From positions 558,001 through 622,000 of the forward strand of contig NZ_JBHSAP010000018.1 in NCBI RefSeq assembly GCF_042650125.1: a stretch of DNA of 64,000 bases. Direction: 5' to 3'. Position 1 is the first letter of the stretch; each line of letters begins with the position of its first letter. Source of the DNA: Salinithrix halophila (GTDB lineage Bacteria > Bacillota > Bacilli > Thermoactinomycetales > DSM-45169). The translations under genes and the position numbers were made by a program. This document shows, one piece after another, positions 31,639-41,520 of this stretch. The notes beneath the pieces were generated by a model. That model saw nothing but the letters and a program-made list of their open reading frames with translations, was not told the DNA's origin and did not search any database.

Positions 31639-34478
31639 ATGCATGCATTCTCCTCTCTAACCCTGGATACTGGATTCCTGGTAACCATGAGGTAACTGCA
31701 ATCTCGGGGAAGTATTTTCTCGTAGAGGCTGATCGTTCCGTTTGCGATACGATTCCAGTCGAATCGGCTCAGTTCCTCTTTAGCTCGCTGGGCAAACCCG
31801 GCTGCCTGTTCCGGGTCGGACAGAATGGTGTTGATTTGCAGAGCAAGCGAATGAACATCCTGCGGATAAGCCTTCAGTCCCGTGTAGCCATGTTCTACTA
31901 CATCAGCGAGCCCCCCTGTGTCGGAAACAACAACAGGGGTACCGGCAGCCATCGCTTCCAGTGCGACGATGCCGAAGGGTTCATACCAACTGGGAAAAAC
32001 GGCGACCGAAGCGGAGCGAAGCAGGCGGTTTCGGGCTTCATCGGATATAAACCCGGTAAAAAGGACCTTATCCGCCAGATTGAGCTGCCGGGACAACTCC
32101 TCCCATTCTTCCTTCATCGGCCCTTTACCGGCGATGACAAACTTGGTATCGGGGTGACGGGAAAGGACCCGTTCCGCCGACCGAATGAGCGTTTCCACTC
32201 CTTTCTCCCGCACCAGACGACCGATAAAGAGAACGATCCGCTCATGAACCATAGCGAAGGGCTCTTTATTTTCCTCTCTACCATCAGCGACCTGGATCAG
32301 TTCCGGGTCCACCCCGTTAGGGAGAACTTCTGCCTTATCCGAAGGCATATGAAAAATTTGTTCCACTTCCCTTTTCATATACGTACTGCACAGAATGACC
32401 CGATCTGATTCATCGATGAGTTGCTGTTCCAAGCTGTGGATGCGATGTTGGAGATCCGTGTGAATCCCCTGGTTGCGCCCGTGTTCCGTCGCATGGATGG
32501 TAGACACCAGGGGAGATCCGAGGCGGTATTTTAATGCTTTGGCTGCACGGCTGACCAGCCAGTCATGGGCGTGGATGATATCGAAGGACAAACCCGTGTC
32601 CATCAGCGCATGAACGGTATCGACCATCATCAGATTCAGCTGGAACACCCAATGATAAAATTCGTCTCCGCAGGGTTTCATTACATGAACCCGATGAACG
32701 TGGATTCCCTCTACCATCTCCGTATGGGGATCATCTCCGATTTCCGTCGTGACTACATGGACCTCCCACCCTTTTTTCACCAGTGCACGGGACAAATCAT
32801 AAACATGACGGGACAATCCCCCCACCATCATCGGCGGGAATTCCCATGCCAGCATCAGCACACGAGGGCACTCGGAAGCGACCGGTACCGTCCCTCTGGT
32901 TAGAGGGCGGTACCAGCGGTAGTCCATCTGTGGAAACAAGGGAGTTAGCGCTTCCGCCTGGGCGATCCACTCCTCATCCAAGGAAGCCGCCTCCAGCATT
33001 TCCATCAAGCACTCGAAGCGGTTGATATGATGTTTGGTCCGTTTGACGGCGTATTCCACCATCGTTTTGTTGTCCATAATGAACGCCCAATCACTCGCCT
33101 GAGCCAACATCAGCTCCCGTCCCGCCTGGTTTAAGGCACGGCGCTCCAGGGAAGAAGGACGGTCGAAACGCAGGGCCAATGCTACCAGCCTCTCCTCGGA
33201 GCGATGGAGGACCGGATAGATCCAGTCGTTCGTTCCATTGAGCCACACATCAGCGTAACCGTGCCGGCCCCAGGTGCTCATTGCCAGGCGACACACTTGG
33301 TAATCTCCGTAACGATCCAGATATTCTGAGGGTGTAATCGGCTGAAGTTCATCTTGGTCGAAGTGCATTTTGCGAAAAAGCATATCGAGAAATTGAGGAC
33401 CTTCAAACCACCAGTGACCATATAGTTCTGCATCATAAGGCGCGGTTACCACGGGCTTGCGACCGATGGAATGAACCCCTTCCCGAACTTGACACCTTCG
33501 TTCCCAGAGGAAATGATCCGCATGCCGAGCTGTTTTCTCTCGGGCCCATTCAAGGTTGTAAGGTTCTTTGTGTTCTCCCGGGCCGGTAATCCGATAATAC
33601 TTAAACCCGGTGTTGATGCGGATGCCTTCAGGGTGGATATAGGGGCGGATCGTCTCAAAATCCAGATCGTAACCGATGTCCCGGTAGTACTCGCGGTAAT
33701 CGTAATCCCCTGGATAACCCTCTTTAGAACTCCACACCTGTTCTGAAGCTGCGGGATCCCTGGCGAATACAGCCGTTCCCTTTGGTGTCAGCACCGGTGA
33801 AAGTAGATCGAACACCGGAGCGGGTTCCGCTAAAGCCAATCCGTGGCTATCCGTAAAAAAATAGTCGATCCCGTTTTCCTGTAAAAGCCGGTCAAGATCC
33901 GGGGCATACCCGCATTCCGGTAACCAGATCCCTCGGGATTTCCTGCCAAAATGATGTTCATGGAGGGTGAGCGCCGCCCTTAATTGAGCGTGGATCGATT
34001 CTTCCCTTTTTACAAAAGGAAGAAAGGGGTGGGTTCCCGCTGAAGTTATTAACTCCAGCTTTCCCCGGTCAGCCAGCTCCCGGAAGGGACGAACCAGATC
34101 CCCGTTGTAATGCCTCCAGAACCGATGAATACTTCCCAGTCGTTCCCGGTAGTAGTTGGCTAGCCGATGAAAAACCGGATCTTTCCGAGTACGGTCGACC
34201 TCCTTCTCCGCTAAATCAATCGATTGGTTCAGATAACGGAGAACCCGTTCTTTCAACAAATCGTCAGTCCACATAGAAAGAAGAGTAGGAGAGATGGAGA
34301 AAGTCAGACGAAAATCCGCCCCATCCCGGAGAAGCCCTTGGAAAACCTGCAATAAGGGAATATAAGTCTCCGTGATCGCCTCAAAGAGCCAGCGTTCTTC
34401 TAATGTGTGCTTCCGTTCAGGGTGGCGGGTATAAGGCAGATGGGCATGTAGTACCAAGGCTAAATAACCCGACTCCAT
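31635..34478 (-). CDS. GH57 (DUF1957) branching-enzyme-like / GT4 glycosyltransferase fusion
   Basis: A 947-residue two-enzyme fusion. Residues 1-525 are a GH57 1,4-alpha-glucan branching enzyme-like domain: LVLHAHLPYTRHPE, GTHPFLPFV, the catalytic Glu in GIWLPECGYAP (188) and the Asp in TAPYDAELYGHWWFEGP (349). Residues 540-930 are a GT4 glycosyltransferase like the glycogen synthase of this class: LAWEFPPMMVGGLSRHV, HAHDW, VLPNGVDPE, LFIGRLVREKGVETLI and the nucleotide-binding PSWYEPFGIVALEAMAAG. One protein could thus both extend and branch an alpha-glucan. ATG 34478 overlaps the stop of the DUF4912 gene (TGATG). Confidence 0.92.
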   Translation of the reverse strand: MESGYLALVLHAHLPYTRHPERKHTLEERWLFEAITETYIPLLQVFQGLLRDGADFRLTFSISPTLLSMWTDDLLKERVLRYLNQSIDLAEKEVDRTRKDPVFHRLANYYRERLGSIHRFWRHYNGDLVRPFRELADRGKLELITSAGTHPFLPFVKREESIHAQLRAALTLHEHHFGRKSRGIWLPECGYAPDLDRLLQENGIDYFFTDSHGLALAEPAPVFDLLSPVLTPKGTAVFARDPAASEQVWSSKEGYPGDYDYREYYRDIGYDLDFETIRPYIHPEGIRINTGFKYYRITGPGEHKEPYNLEWAREKTARHADHFLWERRCQVREGVHSIGRKPVVTAPYDAELYGHWWFEGPQFLDMLFRKMHFDQDELQPITPSEYLDRYGDYQVCRLAMSTWGRHGYADVWLNGTNDWIYPVLHRSEERLVALALRFDRPSSLERRALNQAGRELMLAQASDWAFIMDNKTMVEYAVKRTKHHINRFECLMEMLEAASLDEEWIAQAEALTPLFPQMDYRWYRPLTRGTVPVASECPRVLMLAWEFPPMMVGGLSRHVYDLSRALVKKGWEVHVVTTEIGDDPHTEMVEGIHVHRVHVMKPCGDEFYHWVFQLNLMMVDTVHALMDTGLSFDIIHAHDWLVSRAAKALKYRLGSPLVSTIHATEHGRNQGIHTDLQHRIHSLEQQLIDESDRVILCSTYMKREVEQIFHMPSDKAEVLPNGVDPELIQVADGREENKEPFAMVHERIVLFIGRLVREKGVETLIRSAERVLSRHPDTKFVIAGKGPMKEEWEELSRQLNLADKVLFTGFISDEARNRLLRSASVAVFPSWYEPFGIVALEAMAAGTPVVVSDTGGLADVVEHGYTGLKAYPQDVHSLALQINTILSDPEQAAGFAQRAKEELSRFDWNRIANGTISLYEKILPRDCSYLMVTRNPVSRVREENACI

Positions 34479-35080
34479 CAACGATTCACCTCTTTATCTT
34501 CTGGCACCAGCGTATAGCCGCTAAATTGCTCGGCCCACGGTTCCTTGATCGCTAGAGGTACTGACGACGGGTGGGCAGACTTTGCAACTTCCTTCCGAGA
34601 AGAGTCCGACCGCTCCCCGAAAGCGATTAAAGGAGATGTCCTCCTCTCCCTTGTCGGCGGAGCTTCCACCGTATTGGACCGGAGGAGGGCAAAAAACCGG
34701 CCCTCAATCGTCCAGGTCCCGAACTCAGCCAGATAGAGCCTACCGGGTTCCAATCCGTTGATATACCAACGGTCGTCGAAAGGTCCTACATTTTCCACCC
34801 GACAGGAGTGGGCATACTCCCCGTCATAGGAAAGATCCGTCACATTGCAAAGCCTTAGGGAAAAAGGAAGGTGCGCCCAATCGGATTCAAAATGTTCACA
34901 GGTCATCCTTCGGCGGAGATCTCCTACCCGCCAATAGGCCCACAGGGTCCATGGATTTTTGACCAGAAGGGTCAGTCGGTCGGGGGTACCTCGTTGATCC
35001 CAGCTTTCATCCGACAGGCCGGTACCTCCTTGTGACTGTTCCGCCCGAATGATCCGATCCCAATAAAGAACTTCTTCCAC
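34478..35080 (-). CDS. DUF4912 protein, first gene of the polysaccharide operon
   Basis: A 200-residue soluble protein with a DUF4912 core: RLTLLVKNPWTLWAYWRVGD, LRLCNVTDLSYDGEYAH, and RWYINGLEPGRLYLAEFGTW. DUF4912 domains look like carbohydrate-binding beta-sandwiches and often sit with GH57 or glycogen genes, which fits here. A low-complexity Ser/Arg tail (about 140-200) follows. The start is GTG 35080; no ribosome binding site is well placed, so the exact start is uncertain. It is translationally coupled to the GH57/GT4 gene. Confidence 0.8.
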   Translation of the reverse strand: MEEVLYWDRIIRAEQSQGGTGLSDESWDQRGTPDRLTLLVKNPWTLWAYWRVGDLRRRMTCEHFESDWAHLPFSLRLCNVTDLSYDGEYAHSCRVENVGPFDDRWYINGLEPGRLYLAEFGTWTIEGRFFALLRSNTVEAPPTRERRTSPLIAFGERSDSSRKEVAKSAHPSSVPLAIKEPWAEQFSGYTLVPEDKEVNR

Positions 35081-35250
35081 CGTAATTTCTGTGAGCCCCC
35101 TTTATGTGCAAAACTATTCCTTTTCATATGTTCCAGGAAAAAATTTCATGACACAACGATCCTGCTTTAAGGAGTCTATGAATGGCTCCGGTGTTTCAGA
35201 CACACCTTGAATCGTTGAAACCGCATACAAAGAAAAATTCGCTGGAAATC

Positions 35251-35277
35251 AAAAAAACACCGGGATAACCCGGTGTT
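35251..35277 (-). terminator. Terminator of the recJ-apt transcript
   Basis: On the minus strand ACACCGGG-TTAT-CCCGGTGT is followed by seven T, 29 bp after the apt stop codon. Confidence 0.92.
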
Positions 35278-35305
35278 TCAAATGGAACAGGAAGCTCCTG
35301 TCCGA

Positions 35306-35818
35306 TCAATATTGGATCAAGGTGAAAAGGTCCACATCCTTCAGTTTATCCCGTCCGTGGAGATAGGTCAGTTCAATAAAGAAGGCGGCTCCCACCACCT
35401 CTCCCTTCAGTTGGCGTACAAGGTCTAACGTCGCGTTAATCGTACCGCCGGTGGCCAAGAGATCATCGACGATCAATACTTTCTGCCCTGGGTCGATCGC
35501 ATCTTTATGGACCGCCAGTTTATCTTTGCCATATTCCAGGCTATATCCTGCTTCCACTGTCTCTCCGGGCAATTTACCCGACTTCCGGACAGGGACAAAA
35601 CCAACACCCAGCGCATAGGCCAGAGGCGTTCCAACCACGAACCCCCTCGCCTCGGGTCCTACCACAACATCGATCTCTTTCCCCGCCACCTGGCGGGCCA
35701 TCTCATCGATGGCCGCCTGAAAAGCTTTTCCGTCCTTTAAAAGAGTGGTGATATCTTTGAACCGGACACCCGGCTGGGGGAAATCCTCGATTACCCGGAT
35801 TTTCTCTTTAAAGTCCAT
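35306..35818 (-). CDS. apt: Adenine phosphoribosyltransferase
   Basis: A 170-residue enzyme that makes AMP from adenine and PRPP. The whole family pattern is present: IEDFPQPGVRFKDITTLL, VVGPEARGFVVGTPLAYALG, VPVRKSGKLPGETVEAGYSLEYG, and the PRPP-binding VLIVDDLLATGGTINATLDL. Length is exactly as expected. The ATG has GGGAGG upstream and lies inside the 3' end of recJ (28-bp overlap). In Bacillus relA follows apt; here a terminator comes next and then the polysaccharide operon, so relA is elsewhere or displaced. Confidence 0.97.
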   Translation of the reverse strand: MDFKEKIRVIEDFPQPGVRFKDITTLLKDGKAFQAAIDEMARQVAGKEIDVVVGPEARGFVVGTPLAYALGVGFVPVRKSGKLPGETVEAGYSLEYGKDKLAVHKDAIDPGQKVLIVDDLLATGGTINATLDLVRQLKGEVVGAAFFIELTYLHGRDKLKDVDLFTLIQY

Positions 35819-38184
35819 GTTCCCGTTCCTCCCAAGTTCAGTTCATATGGAAATAATGAAGCGATATAATGGCACAGGTCGCGGGTGGAAGAGTAAACAA
35901 ACAACTCCTGCACCTTCTCCCTTTCCAGTTGGCGCATATATCGGTCCGATTCGGTTAGGGGGCGCCTGGAGGCCCCTTCGATCATCTCCAGATTGCCGTC
36001 GGGGAGACGGAGGAAACCTAGCTCCTCGAAAACATCCACCATGAAACGGATCCAACGTCCAGACAATCCTGTCAGGCGAGATATCCGCTCAACGTCCCTC
36101 GGAAGCCGTACTCCTTTTTTCCCCATAAGAAAAGCATACAGTCGTTTAAACTGTTCCCGCTCAGGGGTTCGACTCAAGCCATGATCCAACTCCGTGTCCC
36201 CATAGGCAAAATAAAGTCGCTCCACCCGAGACAGGGAACGGAGGAACTCCGGGAAACAGCCAATGGTGACCGGCAAATCGGCCAACACAAGCCAACGCGT
36301 CCCCTTCAACCCTGAAGGACAGGTACCGGATTCCACTTCTCCCCAAGAGAGAACCCCCGCCTGGCTGCCTTTATCGAGAAACTCCCGACGTTTGCGACTA
36401 TCGGAGATGACGAACAGAACATCCTTCCGCTCCGCCAGAAAGCGGTAACGATCCCCTTTATCCCCGTTGCTGCGCCAGTCGAACACCTGAACATGGGGGA
36501 CGGAGATATCCCGGATTAGGAGTTGGGGCAGACGCCGGTTGTTCCACTCATTGATGGAAAGCTCACCCAGAAGTTCGGGGTAAGAGGCGGGAGAGATCTC
36601 CTCCGCCAGCTCACCGAGCCGAAAGCCGACAGCATCCAGGGTTTGACCCTCTTCTTCCAGGATCAGTTTCAGATGATTTTTGTCCCGTCCGATCCGCTGC
36701 ATCCGAGAGAGAGCTGCACCCGTGACACGAAAACGCGGGGTAGGATTCCCCATTCCATATGGGGCAAGCCGTTCCAGCTCTTCAATCAGGGAGAGACTAA
36801 CCTCGCCTACAGTCAGTTCCCCATCCACCCGGGAGCAGGGGATATAATCTTCTTCTGCCAACCACTCCCCGGCCAATTCATCCAGCCATCGATGTAACTC
36901 CGGGAGATTCTCCTGCGGCAGGCTCATCCCCGCTGCCATCTGGTGCCCTCCATAATGGGGAAGCAGATCGGAACACCGGCTAAGAGCCCGGTACATATCC
37001 AAACCTGTAATACTCCGGGCGGAGCCTTTGGCCATCCCTGTTTCTTCGTCGATACCCAGCACAATGGTCGGGCGATAATACTTCTCCACTAGCCGGGAAG
37101 CAACGATCCCGATCACCCCGACATTCCACCCTGGTGCGGCCACCACAATAAATCGCCGGTTTTTTTCGGGTTCTGCTTCTACCATCGCCGAGGCTTCCTC
37201 GGCGATGGCCTCCACCAGCTTCTGTCGCTCCCGGTTCATGCCGTCCAGTTCCTCGGCAATTTGACGCGCTTGATCGGGATCCCCGGTCAGAAGCAGTTCC
37301 ACCGCTTGGTTGGCGGAGTCCAGGCGCCCACTGGCGTTGATTCGGGGACCGAGGGAGAAACCTACGTGCCCAGCCCCTACCTCCCCATCGCAGCCAGAAA
37401 CTTCCATCAAGGCAGTCAGCCCGGAATTTTGGCGCTGATTCATTCGTTCCAGCCCAAGGGCAGCCAATACCCGGTTTTCCTCTACCAAAGGCACCAGGTC
37501 GGCAATTGTCCCCAACGCTGCGATTTCCAGCACCTCCTCCGGAACGCGTCCCAACAAGGCCTGACACAGCTTAAAGGCAACACCTACCCCCGCCAGCATG
37601 TCGAAGGGATAGGAGCATCCCGGTTTTTTAGGGTTAATTACCGCCAGAGCCTCGGGCAACTCCTTCGGCGGCTCGTGGTGATCGGTAATAATCAAATCCA
37701 GCCCCAATTCCTTGGCGAGAGCTGCTTCCTCCACAGCACTAATACCCGTGTCGACGGAAATCATCAGATCGATCCTGTTCTCCACCGCAGCACGGAGGGC
37801 ATCCCCATTGAGGCCGTATCCTTCGGTGAAACGATTGGGTATGTAGTAATCCACATCAGCGCCCAAATCACGGAACACCCGCATCATCAGGCTGGTGCTG
37901 GAGACACCGTCAGCATCGTAGTCCCCGTAGATTCGTATCTTTTCACCGGTTTCCAATGCTTTTCGGATGCGTTCCACAGCGGCCTCCATCCCGTCCAGGC
38001 GAAACGGGTCATGAAGCTGGGAAATATCCACCGATAAAAAGCGGCGGGCCTCCTCAAAATCAGTCACTCCTCGGTTATAGAGGAGGCGGGCGGTCAGGGG
38101 ATGGATCCCCAGTTCATCGGCAAGGGACCGGATATGGGCAATATCGGCCTCAACGGTCTGCCAACGTGTTTTGGATTGGAGCAT
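35791..38184 (-). CDS. recJ: Single-stranded-DNA exonuclease RecJ
   Basis: A 797-residue DHH-family 5'-3' exonuclease used in recombination and mismatch repair. The catalytic motifs are IRIYGDYDADGVSSTSLM (DHH motif I), MISVDTGISAV, LIITDHHEPPKELPEALAVINP with the DHH triad, and DLVPLVEENR; the DHHA1 part has GWNVGVIGIVASRLVEKYYRP and GGHQMAAGMSL. The extra C-terminal domain (about 560-797) is typical of Firmicutes RecJ. ATG 38184 is preferred over an upstream start because GGGAGGGG is 6 nt before it. Confidence 0.96.
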   Translation of the reverse strand: MLQSKTRWQTVEADIAHIRSLADELGIHPLTARLLYNRGVTDFEEARRFLSVDISQLHDPFRLDGMEAAVERIRKALETGEKIRIYGDYDADGVSSTSLMMRVFRDLGADVDYYIPNRFTEGYGLNGDALRAAVENRIDLMISVDTGISAVEEAALAKELGLDLIITDHHEPPKELPEALAVINPKKPGCSYPFDMLAGVGVAFKLCQALLGRVPEEVLEIAALGTIADLVPLVEENRVLAALGLERMNQRQNSGLTALMEVSGCDGEVGAGHVGFSLGPRINASGRLDSANQAVELLLTGDPDQARQIAEELDGMNRERQKLVEAIAEEASAMVEAEPEKNRRFIVVAAPGWNVGVIGIVASRLVEKYYRPTIVLGIDEETGMAKGSARSITGLDMYRALSRCSDLLPHYGGHQMAAGMSLPQENLPELHRWLDELAGEWLAEEDYIPCSRVDGELTVGEVSLSLIEELERLAPYGMGNPTPRFRVTGAALSRMQRIGRDKNHLKLILEEEGQTLDAVGFRLGELAEEISPASYPELLGELSINEWNNRRLPQLLIRDISVPHVQVFDWRSNGDKGDRYRFLAERKDVLFVISDSRKRREFLDKGSQAGVLSWGEVESGTCPSGLKGTRWLVLADLPVTIGCFPEFLRSLSRVERLYFAYGDTELDHGLSRTPEREQFKRLYAFLMGKKGVRLPRDVERISRLTGLSGRWIRFMVDVFEELGFLRLPDGNLEMIEGASRRPLTESDRYMRQLEREKVQELFVYSSTRDLCHYIASLFPYELNLGGTGTWTLKRKSG

Positions 38185-38267
38185 GTGCGCCCCTCCCTTT
38201 CCCACATTTGCCGTTTCCCATTATAGCACAAGAAACCCCTCCTGCCTTTTTAAAAGGTCCCTCCCAC

Positions 38268-39170
38268 CTATCCTTTTTCCTTCGCATGGTAGGGGTTAAT
38301 GTGGACAAACACATCCAGCACGTGGTCGAATTGTTCCATCAATGCCTCCTTCACTTGTTTACCGATATGGTGACCTTCTTCAACACTGATCGTGGGTTTC
38401 ACTGCTACCTTAATATCCACGATCACATAAAACCCATGCTCCCTCGCCCGCAACTCATCGACTCGCTCTACACCCGGCACACCGGCGGCTGATTTCCACA
38501 ATTCCTCGGCATCTTCCTCATGCAGGATATGGTCCAACGTATTATGTATCGATTCCCGCGCCAACGTATAGCCCATCTTCAACACCAGGATCGATACCAA
38601 GATCCCCGCGACGGCATCGGAATAGACCAGAGCAGGAATTCCCAACCACTCTCCGATAATCGCCCCCCCGATCCCAATCAAAGCGGCCATCGAGGAGTAT
38701 ACATCAGAACGGTGTTCCCAGGCGTTGGCGATAATCGCCTGGCTGCGGATCCGTTTTCCCAGGCGATATTTATATTGAAACATCCCCTCCTTCACTACGA
38801 TGGATACAAAAGCAGCCCCCACCGCCGGCCAACCCGGAGCGCTCACTTCTGCAAAGAGGGCTTTCACCGAACCAAGTCCGATCTCTACTCCCACTACACC
38901 CAGAAGCACCGCAACGATAATAGCCGTGATGGATTCTGCTTTCCCATGCCCATAGGGGTGATCTTCATCCGGAGGCTGCTTCGCCGCCCTCACCCCGATC
39001 AGCACCGCCAGGGAGCCGACAACATCGGAAGCGGAATGAGCGGCATCTGCTGTCAGGGCGCGGCTGTTGAAGAGGATACCGACGACTCCCTTGAGCACCG
39101 CCAGAACCAGATTTCCTAGAATGCCAACCCAAGCGCCTTTTTCCGCCAGCCGGTATTGCTCCGATTGCAT
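38268..39170 (-). CDS. Cation diffusion facilitator transporter
   Basis: A 300-residue CDF-family divalent metal exporter with six membrane helices and a cytoplasmic C-terminal domain. The metal sites are visible as ALTADAAHSASDVVGS in helix 2 and AWEHRSDVYSSMAALIG in helix 5; the first (DxxxD with H) and second (HxxxD) fit zinc/iron/manganese-type CDF proteins. DHPYGHGKAESI follows the second helix. The tail (EHGFYVIVDIKVAVKPTIS, HHIGKQVKEAL) matches the dimerisation domain. Start ATG 39170 has GGGAG upstream. The exported metal cannot be fixed from sequence. Confidence 0.92.
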   Translation of the reverse strand: MQSEQYRLAEKGAWVGILGNLVLAVLKGVVGILFNSRALTADAAHSASDVVGSLAVLIGVRAAKQPPDEDHPYGHGKAESITAIIVAVLLGVVGVEIGLGSVKALFAEVSAPGWPAVGAAFVSIVVKEGMFQYKYRLGKRIRSQAIIANAWEHRSDVYSSMAALIGIGGAIIGEWLGIPALVYSDAVAGILVSILVLKMGYTLARESIHNTLDHILHEEDAEELWKSAAGVPGVERVDELRAREHGFYVIVDIKVAVKPTISVEEGHHIGKQVKEALMEQFDHVLDVFVHINPYHAKEKG

Positions 39171-39196
39171 ACGAAGATTCTCCCTTCGCAAGAAAG

Positions 39197-39218
39197 GCCG
39201 CGGGAATTCCCGCGGCCG
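39197..39218 (-). terminator. Perfect palindromic terminator after secF
   Basis: GGCCGCGGGAATTCCCGCGGCC is a perfect 22-bp palindrome followed on the minus strand by TTTCTT, 37 bp after the secF stop. Confidence 0.75.
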
Positions 39219-39254
39219 GTCCGTACTTTCAGTTTATGGTAATCCATCTCTCTT

Positions 39255-40163
39255 TTATTCAGCGGTCCTGGCTTTTAGCCGATTTTTCTCCATGGAGCGC
39301 CACTTCCACCCCACCCAGATCTGGCTAGCAATACAGATGGAGGAGTAGGCTCCTGAAATGAGGCCTAGCAGGAGAGCGAGGGAGAAATACTTGATGCTTT
39401 CCCCTCCGAACAAGAGTAACGCCGCGGCGGCGAAGACAACAGTAAGCGCCGTATTAATAGAACGTACCAGCGTTTGCTGGATACTAGCGTTTACTAAGGT
39501 GGACAGGTCCTCCCATCGTTTGGGCTTTTCCGTCTCTAGGTTTTCCCGGATACGGTCGAAGATGACGATCGTATCGTTGACCGAATACCCGACGATGGTA
39601 AGGATGGCCGCAATAAAGACCAGATCCACCTCCCACTGGAACAGGGAAAAGAGGCTGATGGTAAACAAAGCGTCATAAAACAGGGCAATTACCGCAGCAA
39701 CGGCGAAGCGGTACTCAAACCGCAGGGTGACATAGAGGATAATCCCCAAGGAAGCGATCAGGACAGAAATCAACGCGTTTCGGGCCAGCTCCCGCCCCAC
39801 GATCGGCTCTACCTTCTGTTCGTTGACGCTGACCTGCTTACCGTAGTCCTTTTTGAAGGCATCCCGGATCTCGTTCACCTTGTCCAACTTGAGCGTTTCA
39901 TCGGTACGGAAGATGAGCAGATTCCCATCGGCTCCCGCTTTTCGTGTATTGGGTTTCTCATAACCCAGCGATTCCAGTTTCGCGTTGGCCTTCTCCAGTT
40001 TGTAAGGCTTTCCGATGCTGACATCCACCCGAGTACCGCTGACAAAATCGATCCCCAGGTTGAGCCCTTGGACCAGCAGGGAACCGATACCGAATAAGAT
40101 CGTGACGGCGGAAAAGAGGAAGAACCATTTCCGGGCTTTGACAAAATCAAATTTATAGTTCAC
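39255..40163 (-). CDS. secF: Protein-export membrane protein SecF
   Basis: A 302-residue subunit of the SecDF accessory complex that uses proton force to help pull exported proteins across the membrane. It has six helices and the family motifs LGIDFVSGTRVDVS in the first periplasmic loop, EPIVGRELARNALISVLIASLGI, and DTIVIFDRIRENLE. GTG 40163 is chosen because AGGAGG lies 9 nt upstream; the ATG at 40172 abuts it. The gene overlaps the end of secD. In Bacillus subtilis secD and secF are fused, so the split form is a difference from that species. Confidence 0.95.
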   Translation of the reverse strand: MNYKFDFVKARKWFFLFSAVTILFGIGSLLVQGLNLGIDFVSGTRVDVSIGKPYKLEKANAKLESLGYEKPNTRKAGADGNLLIFRTDETLKLDKVNEIRDAFKKDYGKQVSVNEQKVEPIVGRELARNALISVLIASLGIILYVTLRFEYRFAVAAVIALFYDALFTISLFSLFQWEVDLVFIAAILTIVGYSVNDTIVIFDRIRENLETEKPKRWEDLSTLVNASIQQTLVRSINTALTVVFAAAALLLFGGESIKYFSLALLLGLISGAYSSICIASQIWVGWKWRSMEKNRLKARTAE

Positions 40164-41394
40164 TGATCTCATCCTCCTTCACACCGAACCAGCCGGGCTT
40201 CCGCAACAGGTTGGATCGAACCAACAAGGTAAGAAGGATACGGGAGAGTCCTACCGCTGTCAGGAAACTGACTGCGATCCCCACCATCAGGGCCACAGAG
40301 AAGCCTCGTACACTGGAAGTGCCGAAGTAAAAGAGAACTGCCGCAGCGATCATAGTCGTGATATTAGCGTCGAAGATGGTGAGGAAAGAGCGTTTCGAAC
40401 CGCTTTTGGCAGAGGCAGGAATACTCTTGCCCACCCGGAGTTCATCTTTGATCCGCTCATACATAATGATATTGGCGTCGACCGCCATCCCGATACCCAG
40501 GATGTAAGCGGCGATTCCCGGCAAAGTAAGCGTGACCCCGAGAAGGGAGAAGGTCAGTAGGACCAAATAGCTGTAACTGATCAAGGTGAGGACGGCAATC
40601 AACCCCGGAAGGCGATAGTACCCGATCATAAACAAGAAGATGAAACCGATGGCATACAGACCTGCGATCAAGCTTTGTTGCAAGGATGCCTGCCCTAAGC
40701 TGGCACTGACAGCATTGGACTGTATTTCCTTCAGTTTCACAGGAAGGGAACCTGCGTTCAAGAGATCAGCCAGTTCTTGGGCCTTTTCGACAGTGAAACT
40801 CCCCGATATTTGAGCAGAACCGTTTGGAATTCGCTCATTGATGACGGGGCTACTCAATTGCTTATCATCCAAATAGATGGGAATGGGTTTGCCTATGTAC
40901 TTCTCAGTCAGATTGGCATATCGTTCTTTGTCCTTGAATGAGAGAGAAACGGCAGGCCTCCCATGTTGATCATAGTCCTGCTTTGCGCTGCCCTCGACCA
41001 GATCCGTGCCTCTAAGGAGCACCTTTTTTCCCGAGGGATCCCGAAATTCCAGGACAGCGGGCTTCCCAAGAATTTTACGAGCTTTGTCCGGATCTTTCAC
41101 TCCAGCGAGGGAAACCCGGAGCCGGTTCTTCCCTTCGACGGAGATCTCCGGTTCTGTCACGCCGAGTACGTCAATCCGTTTGCTTAGTGCCTTCGACGCA
41201 TCGCTCAATACGTTCGGCGTGATGTTCTGTCCTTTCTCTAAAGGCTGGGCCTCATAGAGAACTTCAAAACCGCCCTGCAAGTCCAGGCCCAGGGTTATCT
41301 TGTTGATAACCGGTTGGGTCGTCGCCCCCACGATGGCCAAAATGGCCAGCACCAACAGGGAGAAAACAACGATTCTTCCCTTGCGAACCTTCAT
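40153..41394 (-). CDS. secD: Protein-export membrane protein SecD
   Basis: A 413-residue partner of SecF with six helices and a large external domain. Key segments are ITLGLDLQGGFEVLYEAQ, LSKRIDVLGVTEPEI, and in the membrane part LPGIAAYILGIGMAVDANIIMYERIKDEL, which carries the conserved Asp of the proton path. AGGAG lies a few nt before the ATG. It directly precedes secF with a 10-20 bp overlap, and comN lies just upstream, as in other Bacillales. Confidence 0.96.
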   Translation of the reverse strand: MKVRKGRIVVFSLLVLAILAIVGATTQPVINKITLGLDLQGGFEVLYEAQPLEKGQNITPNVLSDASKALSKRIDVLGVTEPEISVEGKNRLRVSLAGVKDPDKARKILGKPAVLEFRDPSGKKVLLRGTDLVEGSAKQDYDQHGRPAVSLSFKDKERYANLTEKYIGKPIPIYLDDKQLSSPVINERIPNGSAQISGSFTVEKAQELADLLNAGSLPVKLKEIQSNAVSASLGQASLQQSLIAGLYAIGFIFLFMIGYYRLPGLIAVLTLISYSYLVLLTFSLLGVTLTLPGIAAYILGIGMAVDANIIMYERIKDELRVGKSIPASAKSGSKRSFLTIFDANITTMIAAAVLFYFGTSSVRGFSVALMVGIAVSFLTAVGLSRILLTLLVRSNLLRKPGWFGVKEDEISEL

Positions 41395-41487
41395 GCTGAC
41401 GCTCCTCCTTCAATTGAAGAAAACCACTCCCATTATCCCAAGACAACCGAAGCATGTCAATTTATACCGGCAGCCAAATCCAGCATA

Positions 41488-41520
41488 AAAAATCCGGGCA
41501 TCACTGGTCGCCCGGGGATT
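41488..41520 (-). terminator. Terminator after comN
   Basis: On the minus strand CCGGGC and GCCCGG (with a 10-nt loop) are followed by ATTTTTTA. Confidence 0.75.
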
